A stretch of 8,842 nucleotides of DNA from an uncultured Rhodospirillaceae bacterium (GTDB lineage Bacteria; Pseudomonadota; Alphaproteobacteria; Rhodospirillales; Casp-alpha2). The stretch is from contig CAJWVP010000102.1 in assembly GCA_913048145.1 (NCBI GenBank), forward strand, positions 1 to 8,842, in the 5' to 3' direction. Shown here piece after piece: positions 1 to 6,975 of this stretch (positions are counted from its first letter, which is position 1; every line of letters begins with the position of its first letter). The position numbers were made by a program, and so were the translations under genes. A model generated the notes under the pieces. The model was given only the letters and a program-made list of their open reading frames with translations. It was not told the origin of the DNA and searched no databases.

Positions 1-1
1 G

Positions 2-628
2 GTTCCCCGCGAACCGCTTCGCCTTACTACGAAAATTCTCCGTGAAGGCCGGCGGCTTGCTGTCGTGGACGCCGCACTTGAGCGCGAATCAGACGGCATG
101 CCAGTTGCCATAGCTCGTGCGCAATTGTTGCAAGACCGTGAAGATCACGAACCGCTATTTCCGCACGCCGCGGCGCCCATTCCGCCACTTGGTGCCACCG
201 ACAGGGCAGATCTCATTTCCGAGGTCCGCCGTCGGGAGGGCCCACCAGGATTTCATCTGAACATCGAAATGCGCCACGGCGCGGACAAGAGCGGGCCGAC
301 CGGGTGGTTCACTTGGTCCGGCGAATTGATCACCGGTCTCACCACCAGCCCAGCACAACGCTGCGCCGCCATTTGCGATCTGGCCACCATCGTAGCCGGC
401 CGAATGCGCCTTTCGGGGTCCGCTGAATGGGACAACAAGATCCGTTTCGAGATGCTGAACACGGATACGATCATCCAGTTCCTACGACCGCCCATCGGCG
501 CTTGGTTCGCGTTCCACGCCCCATCAATCATCGATGAACGCGGCGCCGGCATTACGCAGGCGCCGCTTTACGACGAAAACGGGGCTTTGGGTCGGGTGGT
601 TCAGACCATGGCCTCCATCGCACCTTAG
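2..628 (+). CDS. Acyl-CoA thioesterase-like protein, double hotdog (3' part, 5' end cut by window edge)
   Basis: The reading frame is open from base 2 to the TAG at 626-628, giving 208 visible residues; the true start lies to the left of the window. The visible protein reads as a tandem hotdog thioesterase of the TesB/4HBT_3 kind. The first hotdog ends with the typical 'VVDAALERE..GMPVAIARAQLL' pattern (about residues 20-45 of the fragment). The second hotdog ends with 'WFAFHAPSIIDERGAG', 'PLYDENGALGR' and a closing 'VVQTM', the usual aspartate, threonine and glutamine region of these enzymes. Such proteins hydrolyse acyl-CoA thioesters in the cytoplasm; the substrate cannot be read from the sequence. 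An ATG at 98 also lies in frame, but family similarity extends upstream of it, so it is internal. tpiA follows 86 bases later in the same direction. The family call is fairly secure; the function is only general. Confidence 0.72.
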   Translation, partial: VPREPLRLTTKILREGRRLAVVDAALERESDGMPVAIARAQLLQDREDHEPLFPHAAAPIPPLGATDRADLISEVRRREGPPGFHLNIEMRHGADKSGPTGWFTWSGELITGLTTSPAQRCAAICDLATIVAGRMRLSGSAEWDNKIRFEMLNTDTIIQFLRPPIGAWFAFHAPSIIDERGAGITQAPLYDENGALGRVVQTMASIAP

Positions 629-703
629 AGTGCGAGTTGACAGGCGGGCTTCGGTCACCGACAAACAGATCGTCCACCGTATTCCTGCGGGCAGATCATT
701 CAC

Positions 704-707
704 GGAG
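704..707 (+). promoter_or_regulatory. Ribosome binding site of tpiA
   Basis: GGAG lies 7 bases before the ATG at 715. It decides the start against an upstream in-frame candidate at 637, which has no such site and would add 26 residues that do not belong to the family. Confidence 0.65.
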
Positions 708-714
708 AACACCA

Positions 715-1476
715 ATGGCCGCAAAGCGCAAACCTCTTATTGCCGGCAACTGGAAAATGAACGGCCTCAAGAAAGACGCCCGCGCCCTGGCCGGCGGGTT
801 GGCGAAACGCATGGCCAAGACCAAACGCCCTGCATTCGAAATGCTAATTTGTCCACCGGCGCCGTTGCTGGGGTTCTGCGTCGACGCTGTGAAAGGCTCC
901 GGCGTCAAGATAGGCGCGCAGGATTGTCACGCGGCGGAGCACGGCGCTCACACGGGTGACATCAGCGCGCCACTCCTGAAGAACATGGGGTGCGGTTACG
1001 TTATCGTCGGACATTCGGAACGCCGCACCGATCACAGCGAAACGGACAAACAGGTCAAAGCCAAGGCGGAGGCAGCGCTAGCGGCCGGGCTCAAGGTCAT
1101 CGTCTGCATCGGTGAGACGTTGAAAGAGCGCAAGGCCGGTCAAACCCTGAACGTCAATCGCCGCCAATTGCGGGGTTCCTTACCCGCCGGCGCGACCGCC
1201 GCGAATACTGTGATCGCCTACGAACCCGTTTGGGCTATTGGCACTGGCCAAGTGGCCACGCCGGCCCAGGCGCAAAAGGTTCACGCGGCCATCCGCAAGT
1301 TGCTAAAAAGCAAACTGGGAGCAAACGAAGGGGACAAGATGCGCATCCTATACGGCGGCTCCATGAAGCCAGGGAACGTGACGGAATTGATGATCCTGCC
1401 GGACGTAGACGGCGGCCTCATTGGTGGCGCCAGCCTGTCCGTGGCTGATTTCTGGGCCATCGCCGAGGCAGCTTAG
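715..1476 (+). CDS. tpiA: Triosephosphate isomerase
   Basis: This gene encodes 253 residues, the normal length for the family. The enzyme interconverts dihydroxyacetone phosphate and glyceraldehyde 3-phosphate in glycolysis and gluconeogenesis, as a cytoplasmic dimer. All signature elements are present: 'AGNWKMNG' with the substrate-binding Lys14, 'IVGHSERR' with the electrophilic His100, 'AYEPVWAIGTG' with the catalytic base Glu170 and the flexible loop 6 just after it, and the phosphate-binding 'YGGSMKPGN' and 'GGLIGGASL' near the C terminus. The start at 715 is chosen because the N-terminal beta strand (MAAKRKPLIAGNWK) fits the family and a GGAG site precedes it. It is the first gene of the tpiA-secG-pyrG-kdsA order, though a 527-base gap and a probable new promoter separate it from secG. 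No intrinsic terminator was found after the stop. Confidence 0.97.
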   Translation: MAAKRKPLIAGNWKMNGLKKDARALAGGLAKRMAKTKRPAFEMLICPPAPLLGFCVDAVKGSGVKIGAQDCHAAEHGAHTGDISAPLLKNMGCGYVIVGHSERRTDHSETDKQVKAKAEAALAAGLKVIVCIGETLKERKAGQTLNVNRRQLRGSLPAGATAANTVIAYEPVWAIGTGQVATPAQAQKVHAAIRKLLKSKLGANEGDKMRILYGGSMKPGNVTELMILPDVDGGLIGGASLSVADFWAIAEAA

Positions 1477-1645
1477 GCGGTCCTGATGCGCCATCGGTTC
1501 GGCGTCTTCAACTCGTCGCGGCAAAGCAGCTTGAACGCCATTCCCGTGCAACGTGCTCGCGGTTTGTACGCCATCAATTGCTCGACGCCCGCGGCATCCC
1601 CCGGGCATCAGTGGGTGAATTGGGCCAACTAGTTGCGTCATGTGA

Positions 1646-1884
1646 GCCACTGCATCAGCTGTACACAGGTACAAATCCATCACATATCTTGAGGGTATCC
1701 AGATGGCACTGTACGGAAAGAGACGTATTCTGGGGTGGCATAGCTTTGTCGGTAATCTGGTGGCGAAAGGCCGTCTCGTCAGGCTTTTAGATGCGGAAAT
1801 TCGTTTACCGGGTGCGCTTTTTTTGACTTAACCAACGGGCAGAACACCCGGCTGTTCGCGGACGGGCTGATGGTCGAGGCCAGG
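1646..1884 (+). pseudogene. Decayed 3' end of a LysR-type (GcvA-like) transcriptional regulator gene
   Basis: Translation in the frame of base 1703 gives a stretch that reads like the C-terminal end of a GcvA-type LysR substrate-binding domain: 'YLEGIQMALYGKRRILGW' (compare family pattern xxVIQAALAGQGVALGW), then 'GNLVAKGRLVRLLDAEIRL' and 'PGALFLT'. The family normally continues 'W P x G R T'. Here TAA at 1829-1831 stands where Trp is expected, followed by 'PTGRTP' in the same frame. The closing helix, 'RLFADGLMVEAR', is then found in another frame (1849-1884). The fragment therefore carries at least one nonsense change and one frameshift, and most of a roughly 300-residue gene is missing. 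The left limit is the stop at 1643-1645. An ATG at 1703 preceded by GAGGG could make a 42-residue peptide, but the coding pattern is that of a broken larger protein. A search against LysR families would settle it. Confidence 0.55.
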
Positions 1885-1937
1885 ACCGGGCGATCCGCCC
1901 CGCGCCATGGCCAAACAAATCCTTTCCATCGGTTGCC

Positions 1938-1967
1938 TTGAAGTATAAAACCGCCGTCTTATTTAAT
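1938..1967 (+). promoter_or_regulatory. Candidate sigma-70 promoter of secG
   Basis: TTGAAG at 1938-1943 (4 of 6 to the -35 consensus) and TTTAAT at 1962-1967 (5 of 6 to the -10) are separated by 18 bases, in a locally AT-rich stretch. A start of transcription near 1974 would give a leader of about 30 bases with the strong ribosome binding site of secG inside it. An alternative -10, TATAAA at 1944-1949, lacks a partner. This is a prediction from sequence alone. Confidence 0.35.
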
Positions 1968-1990
1968 TTTCGAACATTAGCGCCCGCCAC

Positions 1991-2000
1991 GGAGGGAAGG
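1991..2000 (+). promoter_or_regulatory. Ribosome binding site of secG
   Basis: The purine-rich GGAGGGAAGG ends 3 bases before ATG 2004, with its GGAGG core 8 bases away. It decides this start over the in-frame ATG at 1938, which would put 22 non-family residues before the first membrane helix. Confidence 0.75.
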
Positions 2001-2003
2001 ATT

Positions 2004-2336
2004 ATGGAATCCGTTATTCTTGTTATCCACCTGTTGATTGCCATCGGCCTGGTCGGGGCAATTTTATTACAGAAAAGTGAAGGGGGCGCTCTCGGCATGG
2101 GTGGTAGCGGCTCGGGCGGCTCGGGCGGCATGGGCGGCTTCATGAGCGGCCGCGCGGCCGGCGACCTGCTAACCCGGACTACGGCGATTCTGGCGACGTG
2201 CTTTTTCCTAACCAGTTTCGTGCTGGCGATCCTCAGTGGCTCTGGGCGCGAATCGACTTCAATTCTCGACCAAGCCCCGGCAACGCCGGCAATTCCCGCA
2301 GCCCCGACAACCCCGCAGGTTCCGAGTGGAAATTGA
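2004..2336 (+). CDS. secG: Protein translocase subunit SecG
   Basis: This 110-residue inner-membrane protein is the small accessory subunit of the SecYEG channel, which helps SecA-driven export. The sequence shows two hydrophobic helices (about residues 3-22 and 58-78) joined by the hallmark 'LLQKSEGGALG' motif and a glycine-rich cytoplasmic loop. These are followed by 'GGFMSGRAAGDLLTRTTAILA', as in alphaproteobacterial SecG. The tail after residue 90 is rich in proline, alanine and threonine, a variable extension often seen in this class. A strong ribosome binding site and a candidate promoter lie directly upstream; pyrG follows after 106 bases. The glycine-rich loop is encoded by short imperfect tandem repeats. 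Confidence 0.95.
   Translation: MESVILVIHLLIAIGLVGAILLQKSEGGALGMGGSGSGGSGGMGGFMSGRAAGDLLTRTTAILATCFFLTSFVLAILSGSGRESTSILDQAPATPAIPAAPTTPQVPSGN
2109..2135 (+). repeat. Three imperfect 9-base tandem repeats in secG
   Basis: GGCTCGGGC is present twice in a row and then once as GGCATGGGC. It encodes the GSG/GMG repeats of the SecG glycine-rich loop. The unit is a multiple of three, so gain or loss of copies would keep the frame; the loop length is known to vary between SecG proteins. Confidence 0.7.
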
Positions 2337-2406
2337 TAAAATTCTCGACTTCACAAGGGCTTAAACCCAGATCCGACGAGGCAGAAACCTCTCCGCCCCT
2401 TTTCTT

Positions 2407-2434
2407 TTGGCAGGCGCGTATTTTCCTATATTGT
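2407..2434 (+). promoter_or_regulatory. Candidate promoter of pyrG, placed for a leaderless or near-leaderless mRNA
   Basis: TTGGCA at 2407-2412 (5 of 6 to -35) is followed after 16 bases by TATTGT at 2429-2434 (4 of 6 to -10); TATATT at 2427-2432 is an overlapping, better -10 but leaves only 14 bases of spacing. Either would start transcription near 2439-2442, at or just before the pyrG ATG at 2443. No Shine-Dalgarno sequence precedes that ATG, which fits. Prediction only. Confidence 0.3.
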
Positions 2435-2442
2435 TAAAGCCC

Positions 2443-4066
<1,624 letters not shown>

Positions 4067-4068
<2 letters not shown>

Positions 4069-4072
4069 GAGG
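4067..4072 (+). promoter_or_regulatory. Ribosome binding site of kdsA overlapping the pyrG stop codon
   Basis: AGGAGG, a perfect Shine-Dalgarno core, shares two bases with the TAG stop of pyrG and stands 5 bases before the kdsA ATG. The arrangement points to co-transcription and probable translational coupling of the two genes. Confidence 0.8.
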
Positions 4073-4077
4073 CCAGT

Positions 4078-4920
4078 ATGGCCCAAGCCCATTCCGTCAA
4101 GGTGGGCGATCTGGAGATCGCCAACGACAAACCGCTGACCATCATCGCGGGGCCGTGCCAAATGGAAAGCCGCCAGCATGCCCAGGACATGTCGGGCGCG
4201 CTGGCGGAAATCGGAAAGACCCTCGGTATCGGTATCATCTACAAGACCTCCTTCGACAAAGCGAACCGGACCAGCGTATCGAGCGCGCGTGGCCTGGGCC
4301 TGGAGGCCGCCGCAGCCGTGTTCGCCGAGATCAAGGAGACGACGGGCCTCGCGACGCTTACGGACGTGCACGACGCCAGACAGTGCGCGCCGGCCGCCGC
4401 GGCTGTCGATGTCCTACAAATTCCGGCGTTCCTGTGCCGCCAGACGGACCTTCTTGTGGCCGCCGGTGAGACGGGAAAACCAATCAACGTCAAGAAAGGC
4501 CAGTTCCTCGCGCCTTGGGACATGGCCAATGTCGTGAACAAGATCAAAGACATCGGCAACGCCGATGTCATGCTCTGCGAACGCGGCACCAGCTTTGGCT
4601 ACAACACCTTGGTCACCGACATGCGCGGTCTACCGATATTGGCCAACACCGGCTGTCCAGTCGTTTTCGATGCCACCCATTCCGTGCAACAGCCGGGCGG
4701 GCAGGGGACCATGTCGGGCGGCCAGCGAGAGTTCGCTCCCGTGTTAGCGCGTGCCGCCGTATCCATCGGCGTCGCTGCGGTCTTCATGGAAACCCATCAG
4801 GACCCGGACAACGCGCCGTCCGACGGGCCCAACATGATCCCGCTAGATGAGATTTCAGGCGTCATAGAAACGCTGATGGAGTTTGACCGCATCGCCAAGG
4901 CACGGCCGCTCCACATTTAA
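4078..4920 (+). CDS. kdsA: 3-deoxy-D-manno-octulosonate 8-phosphate synthase, metal-dependent class
   Basis: This 280-residue enzyme condenses phosphoenolpyruvate with arabinose 5-phosphate to make Kdo 8-phosphate, the precursor of the inner-core sugar of lipopolysaccharide. Family motifs run in order: 'IIAGPCQMES', 'YKTSFDKANRTS', 'LQIPAFLCRQTDLL', 'NVKKGQFLAPWDM', 'CERGTSFGYNTLV' and 'FDATHSVQQPGG'. The Cys in 'AGPC' (Cys27) marks the metal-dependent class; the metal-free E. coli type has Asn there. Cys27, His201, Glu238 and Asp249 have the same spacing (174, 37, 11) as the metal ligands of the Aquifex aeolicus enzyme (Cys11, His185, Glu222, Asp233), so a complete metal site is predicted. 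The gene is coupled to pyrG upstream. eno, a frequent next gene in related bacteria, is not found after it in this window. Confidence 0.96.
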   Translation: MAQAHSVKVGDLEIANDKPLTIIAGPCQMESRQHAQDMSGALAEIGKTLGIGIIYKTSFDKANRTSVSSARGLGLEAAAAVFAEIKETTGLATLTDVHDARQCAPAAAAVDVLQIPAFLCRQTDLLVAAGETGKPINVKKGQFLAPWDMANVVNKIKDIGNADVMLCERGTSFGYNTLVTDMRGLPILANTGCPVVFDATHSVQQPGGQGTMSGGQREFAPVLARAAVSIGVAAVFMETHQDPDNAPSDGPNMIPLDEISGVIETLMEFDRIAKARPLHI

Positions 4921-4947
4921 ACGGTGTTCTCGAAAACCGACCCCCCT

Positions 4948-4975
4948 GTGGCTCAACTTTGTTGCGGTCTATACT
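4948..4975 (+). promoter_or_regulatory. Candidate promoter of the small-protein / hydrolase pair
   Basis: TATACT at 4970-4975 is a 5 of 6 match to the -10 box. The best -35 at a normal distance, GTGGCT at 4948-4953 with 16 bases between, matches only 3 of 6, so the promoter would be weak or activator-dependent. Transcription would start near 4982, about 20 bases before the likely ATG at 5001. Confidence 0.3.
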
Positions 4976-5000
4976 AATTCCAGATCGGAGAATGGACCGC

Positions 5001-5276
5001 ATGGTTGAGCTCATTGAGACGCTGACGAACGAACATCTTTATCCGCCGCTTTTAAAAGTGCCCCACGACAACTCGGATCTGGCCGACGGCATCGAGTTTG
5101 TTGAAGACGACACTGCTTACGTCTCTGCCTTTGTGCTGGAATTCTTTGCCAATTACGAAGAAGGCGGGCCAGGTGGCGATTTCGCTGCGGATTTCGCAAC
5201 GCGCCCAGCCGGGGCGATAAGCCAGCGCCCTCAGAAGGAAGAGCCGATCCTCTACAGCATTTATGAGAAGCTCTGA
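5001..5276 (+). CDS. Small acidic protein of unknown function
   Basis: I do not recognise this 91-residue protein. It is strongly acidic (18 Asp/Glu against 5 Lys/Arg), has no signal peptide and no clear membrane helix. An N-terminal stretch 'MVELIETLTNEHLYPPLL' is followed by an acidic block ('IEFVEDDTAY'), an aromatic and hydrophobic stretch ('VSAFVLEFFANYEEGG') and a Gly/Ala-rich linker. It ends in a conserved-looking 'EEPILYSIYEKL'. The start at 5001 has GGAG 10 bases upstream; ATG 4992 (94 residues) is too close to that site. The alpha/beta hydrolase begins 2 bases after the stop codon (TGA-AT-ATG), so the two are almost surely translated together, and a partner or regulator of the hydrolase is the simplest guess. 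Codon use resembles the neighbours, supporting a real gene. Confidence 0.7.
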   Translation: MVELIETLTNEHLYPPLLKVPHDNSDLADGIEFVEDDTAYVSAFVLEFFANYEEGGPGGDFAADFATRPAGAISQRPQKEEPILYSIYEKL

Positions 5277-5278
5277 AT

Positions 5279-6085
5279 ATGCCGACGACGAAGCGCGGTG
5301 GCGCCAACCTCCATTACACCATCGACGACCTGACGCCGCCATGGCAGACCGCGCCGGAAACCGTCCTCTTCCACCATGGTATCGGCACCGATCATAGGAT
5401 TTGGTCGGAGTGGGTGCCGGCGCTGGCAGATACCTTTCGCTTGGTCCGCATGGACGTGCGGGGCTACGGCGGCTCATCGGCGCCGGGGCCGGAGGCGGAT
5501 TGGTCCATTGACGATCTCGTCAGCGACGTCATTGCCGTCGCCGACGCAGTAGGTGCAGACCGGTTCCACATGATCGGCGAATCACTGGGTGGCACGGCCA
5601 CGTACGCGACCGCCATCGCCCATTCCGAAAGGCTGCTGTCGATCACCCCGATTTGCGCTGGCCACGAAGGCGCCTATATCCGCGAGGTCGATCGTTGGCG
5701 CGCCGAACTTGAAACCACAGGAATGACCGCATGGTCAAATCAGATGATGGATCACAGGTTCAATCCGGGCGTCATCACGGATGCCCAATGGAACTGGTTC
5801 GAACAGGTGCAGAGGAACACATCGCCGGTCGTCACCGTCGGCCTAGTGGAGATGCTGATGGGCGTGAAAATCACTAACGCACTCGCAGAGATTGGCGTGC
5901 CGACGCTCATCCTGCATCCGGACTCAAGTCCGTTCCTACCCGTCGAAGTACCGGAAGGCGCGCACAAACTTATCGCGCAATCGGAGTTGCATATCTTTGA
6001 GGCCGCCAGGCACGGTATCGCGTTCTCTCATGCCCTTGAGAGCGCGTCGCTGGTGAAGAATTTCATTGACCGGCGCTGCCGTTGA
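5279..6085 (+). CDS. Alpha/beta hydrolase, resembling 3-oxoadipate enol-lactonase (PcaD)-type enzymes
   Basis: This 268-residue protein has a classical alpha/beta-hydrolase layout. The oxyanion-hole motif 'FHHGIG' lies at 31-36, 'DVRGYGGSS' at 59-67 and the nucleophile elbow 'GESLGG' with Ser102. A probable acid, Asp215, sits in 'LILHPDSSPF' and the catalytic His245 in 'AARHGIAF'. A lid region of about residues 130-190 separates the two halves. The pattern is like that of the enol-lactonase and carboxylesterase branch of the family, but the substrate cannot be read from sequence and there are no pca genes beside it. No signal peptide is seen, so it is cytoplasmic. It is coupled to the small acidic protein upstream; a weak site, GAGAAG at 5265-5270, lies 8 bases before the ATG. 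The fold is certain and the reaction is not. Confidence 0.88.
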   Translation: MPTTKRGGANLHYTIDDLTPPWQTAPETVLFHHGIGTDHRIWSEWVPALADTFRLVRMDVRGYGGSSAPGPEADWSIDDLVSDVIAVADAVGADRFHMIGESLGGTATYATAIAHSERLLSITPICAGHEGAYIREVDRWRAELETTGMTAWSNQMMDHRFNPGVITDAQWNWFEQVQRNTSPVVTVGLVEMLMGVKITNALAEIGVPTLILHPDSSPFLPVEVPEGAHKLIAQSELHIFEAARHGIAFSHALESASLVKNFIDRRCR

Positions 6086-6110
6086 CCGGAACGCCGACGC
6101 TCCGTAGACT
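6082..6110 (+). promoter_or_regulatory. Candidate sigma-70 promoter of the DUF1445 gene
   Basis: TTGACC at 6082-6087 (5 of 6 to -35) and TAGACT at 6105-6110 (4 of 6 to -10) are exactly 17 bases apart. The -35 box overlaps the TGA stop of the hydrolase gene. A start near 6117 gives a leader of about 26 bases carrying GGGAAG at 6128-6133, 9 bases before the ATG. By sequence this is the best-formed promoter in the window. Confidence 0.45.
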
Positions 6111-6142
6111 CTCCGTTTTCAAGCTTTGGGAAGTGCCCGGCC

Positions 6143-6961
6143 ATGAACCAGATGTACGCCACCGACGCGGATTTCGACCGTACCGACCCGCGCGCCGTGC
6201 GCGCCGCCATCCGGGCCGGCAAGATCACCGGCGAAACTAGTGGGCTTGGTACCAACTATGTACAGGGTAACCTGGCCATCCTTTCGGCCGATCTAGCCGT
6301 CGATTTTCTACGTTTCTGCCAGCGCAATCCAAAGCCGTGCCCCTTGGTCGGGGTTTCGGAGACGGGCGATCCTATGCTGCCGACGCTGGGTCACGACATC
6401 GATATCCGCACGGATATTCCAAGCTACAATGTCTATCGGAATGGTGAACTGACCGAGACGGTTCCCGATATTAAGGATCTCTGGCGCGACGATTTCGTCG
6501 CCTTCATCATCGGGTGTTCGTTTTCCTTCGAGCAGGCGCTCGTGAACGAGGGCGTGCCTTTGCAGCATTGGGACCGGAACCTGACCGTCTCCATGTACGT
6601 CACCGAGATGATGACGACGCCGGCCGGTCCGTTCAGCGGCGGCACCGTAGTCTCAATGCGCCCGATGACCGCCCGGAATGCAATCCGTGCCGTCGAGGTC
6701 ACATCACGGTTTCCACACACGCACGGCTCTCCCATCCATTTGGGTGATCCTGCACAGATCGGTATCAACGACATCTCCAAGCCCGATTGGGGCGACCCGC
6801 AGGAGATACCGGACAATCAAATGCCTGTATTTTGGGCGTGCGGCGTGACGCCGCAGAATGCGATCCGCATGGCAAAGCCAGAAATCTGCATCACCCACAC
6901 GCCTGGAAGCATGCTTATCACCGACTTGCCGGCGCAGCTTGATGCAAAGTTGAAAGATTAA
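6143..6961 (+). CDS. DUF1445 / YcsI-family protein, putative hydro-lyase
   Basis: This 272-residue protein matches the DUF1445 family (UPF0317, B. subtilis YcsI), usually about 265 residues long and annotated as a putative hydro-lyase. Hallmarks visible in order: 'NYVQGNLAIL' near 38, 'DFLRFCQRNPKPCPLV' near 55, 'DIRTDIPSYNVYRNGE' near 83, 'DLWRDDFVAFIIGCSFSFE' near 112, 'TVVSMRPMTA' near 173, 'HGSPIHLGDP' near 193, 'PVFWACGVTPQNA' near 228 and 'THTPGSMLITDLP' near 250. Conserved cysteines, histidines and aspartates of the family are all kept. A related domain occurs in the mammalian D-glutamate cyclase, and YcsI lies near 5-oxoproline genes in Bacillus, but the true reaction of stand-alone members is not established as far as I know. 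No 5-oxoprolinase genes are seen here. It stops 3 bases from the end of the opposing hydrolase gene. Confidence 0.9.
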   Translation: MNQMYATDADFDRTDPRAVRAAIRAGKITGETSGLGTNYVQGNLAILSADLAVDFLRFCQRNPKPCPLVGVSETGDPMLPTLGHDIDIRTDIPSYNVYRNGELTETVPDIKDLWRDDFVAFIIGCSFSFEQALVNEGVPLQHWDRNLTVSMYVTEMMTTPAGPFSGGTVVSMRPMTARNAIRAVEVTSRFPHTHGSPIHLGDPAQIGINDISKPDWGDPQEIPDNQMPVFWACGVTPQNAIRMAKPEICITHTPGSMLITDLPAQLDAKLKD

Positions 6962-6975
6962 GGCCTAGCAGCCTT
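6960..6975. other. Short hairpin across two convergent stop codons
   Basis: AAGGC at 6960-6964 and GCCTT at 6971-6975 form a 5-base stem with a 6-base loop. It contains the end of the TAA of the + strand gene and all of the TAG of the - strand gene. There is no good T run on either side, so it is at best a weak bidirectional terminator. It is recorded because it is the only structure between the two converging genes. Confidence 0.25.

Larger units (their letters stand above)
1477..2003. other. Long intergenic gap between tpiA and secG
   Basis: These 527 bases hold no intact gene. They contain the LysR remnant (1646-1884), a possible scrap of its 5' end near 1486-1545 and a candidate secG promoter (1938-1967). 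A 7-base inverted repeat, CCGGGTG at 1808-1814 and CACCCGG at 1845-1851, has a 30-base loop that includes a run of seven T, so it does not make a proper terminator. No tRNA or other RNA gene could be folded by eye. Confidence 0.6.

Noticed and set aside
637..642. Perfect -35 hexamer TTGACA before tpiA
   Set aside because: No acceptable -10 box lies 15-19 bases downstream (the region reads GACAAACAG), so there is no supportable promoter.
1587..1606. Hairpin GCCCG / CGGGC after tpiA as a terminator
   Set aside because: The stem is only 5 bases with a 10-base loop and no T run follows.
1578..1790. 70-codon + strand open frame in the tpiA-secG gap
   Set aside because: Its translation resembles nothing and it overlaps, in another frame, the clear LysR-like remnant; no ribosome binding site.
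1477..2003. A tRNA or other RNA gene next to secG, as seen in some bacteria
   Set aside because: No cloverleaf arms, T-loop GTTC motif in the right context or CCA end could be found on either strand.
2378..2408. GAGG / CCTC stem followed by T-rich bases between secG and pyrG as an intrinsic terminator
   Set aside because: The stem has only 4 base pairs, and 8 bases of other sequence separate it from the T-rich part, so termination is unlikely.
4922..4939. CGGT / ACCG inverted repeat after kdsA as a terminator
   Set aside because: A 4-base stem with an internal mismatch, followed by C-rich rather than T-rich sequence.
4949..4965. Possible sigma-54 promoter, TGGC followed by TTGC, before the small acidic protein
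   Set aside because: The first T of TGGC and of TTGC are 13 bases apart instead of the 11 required for the -24/-12 geometry, which is strict.
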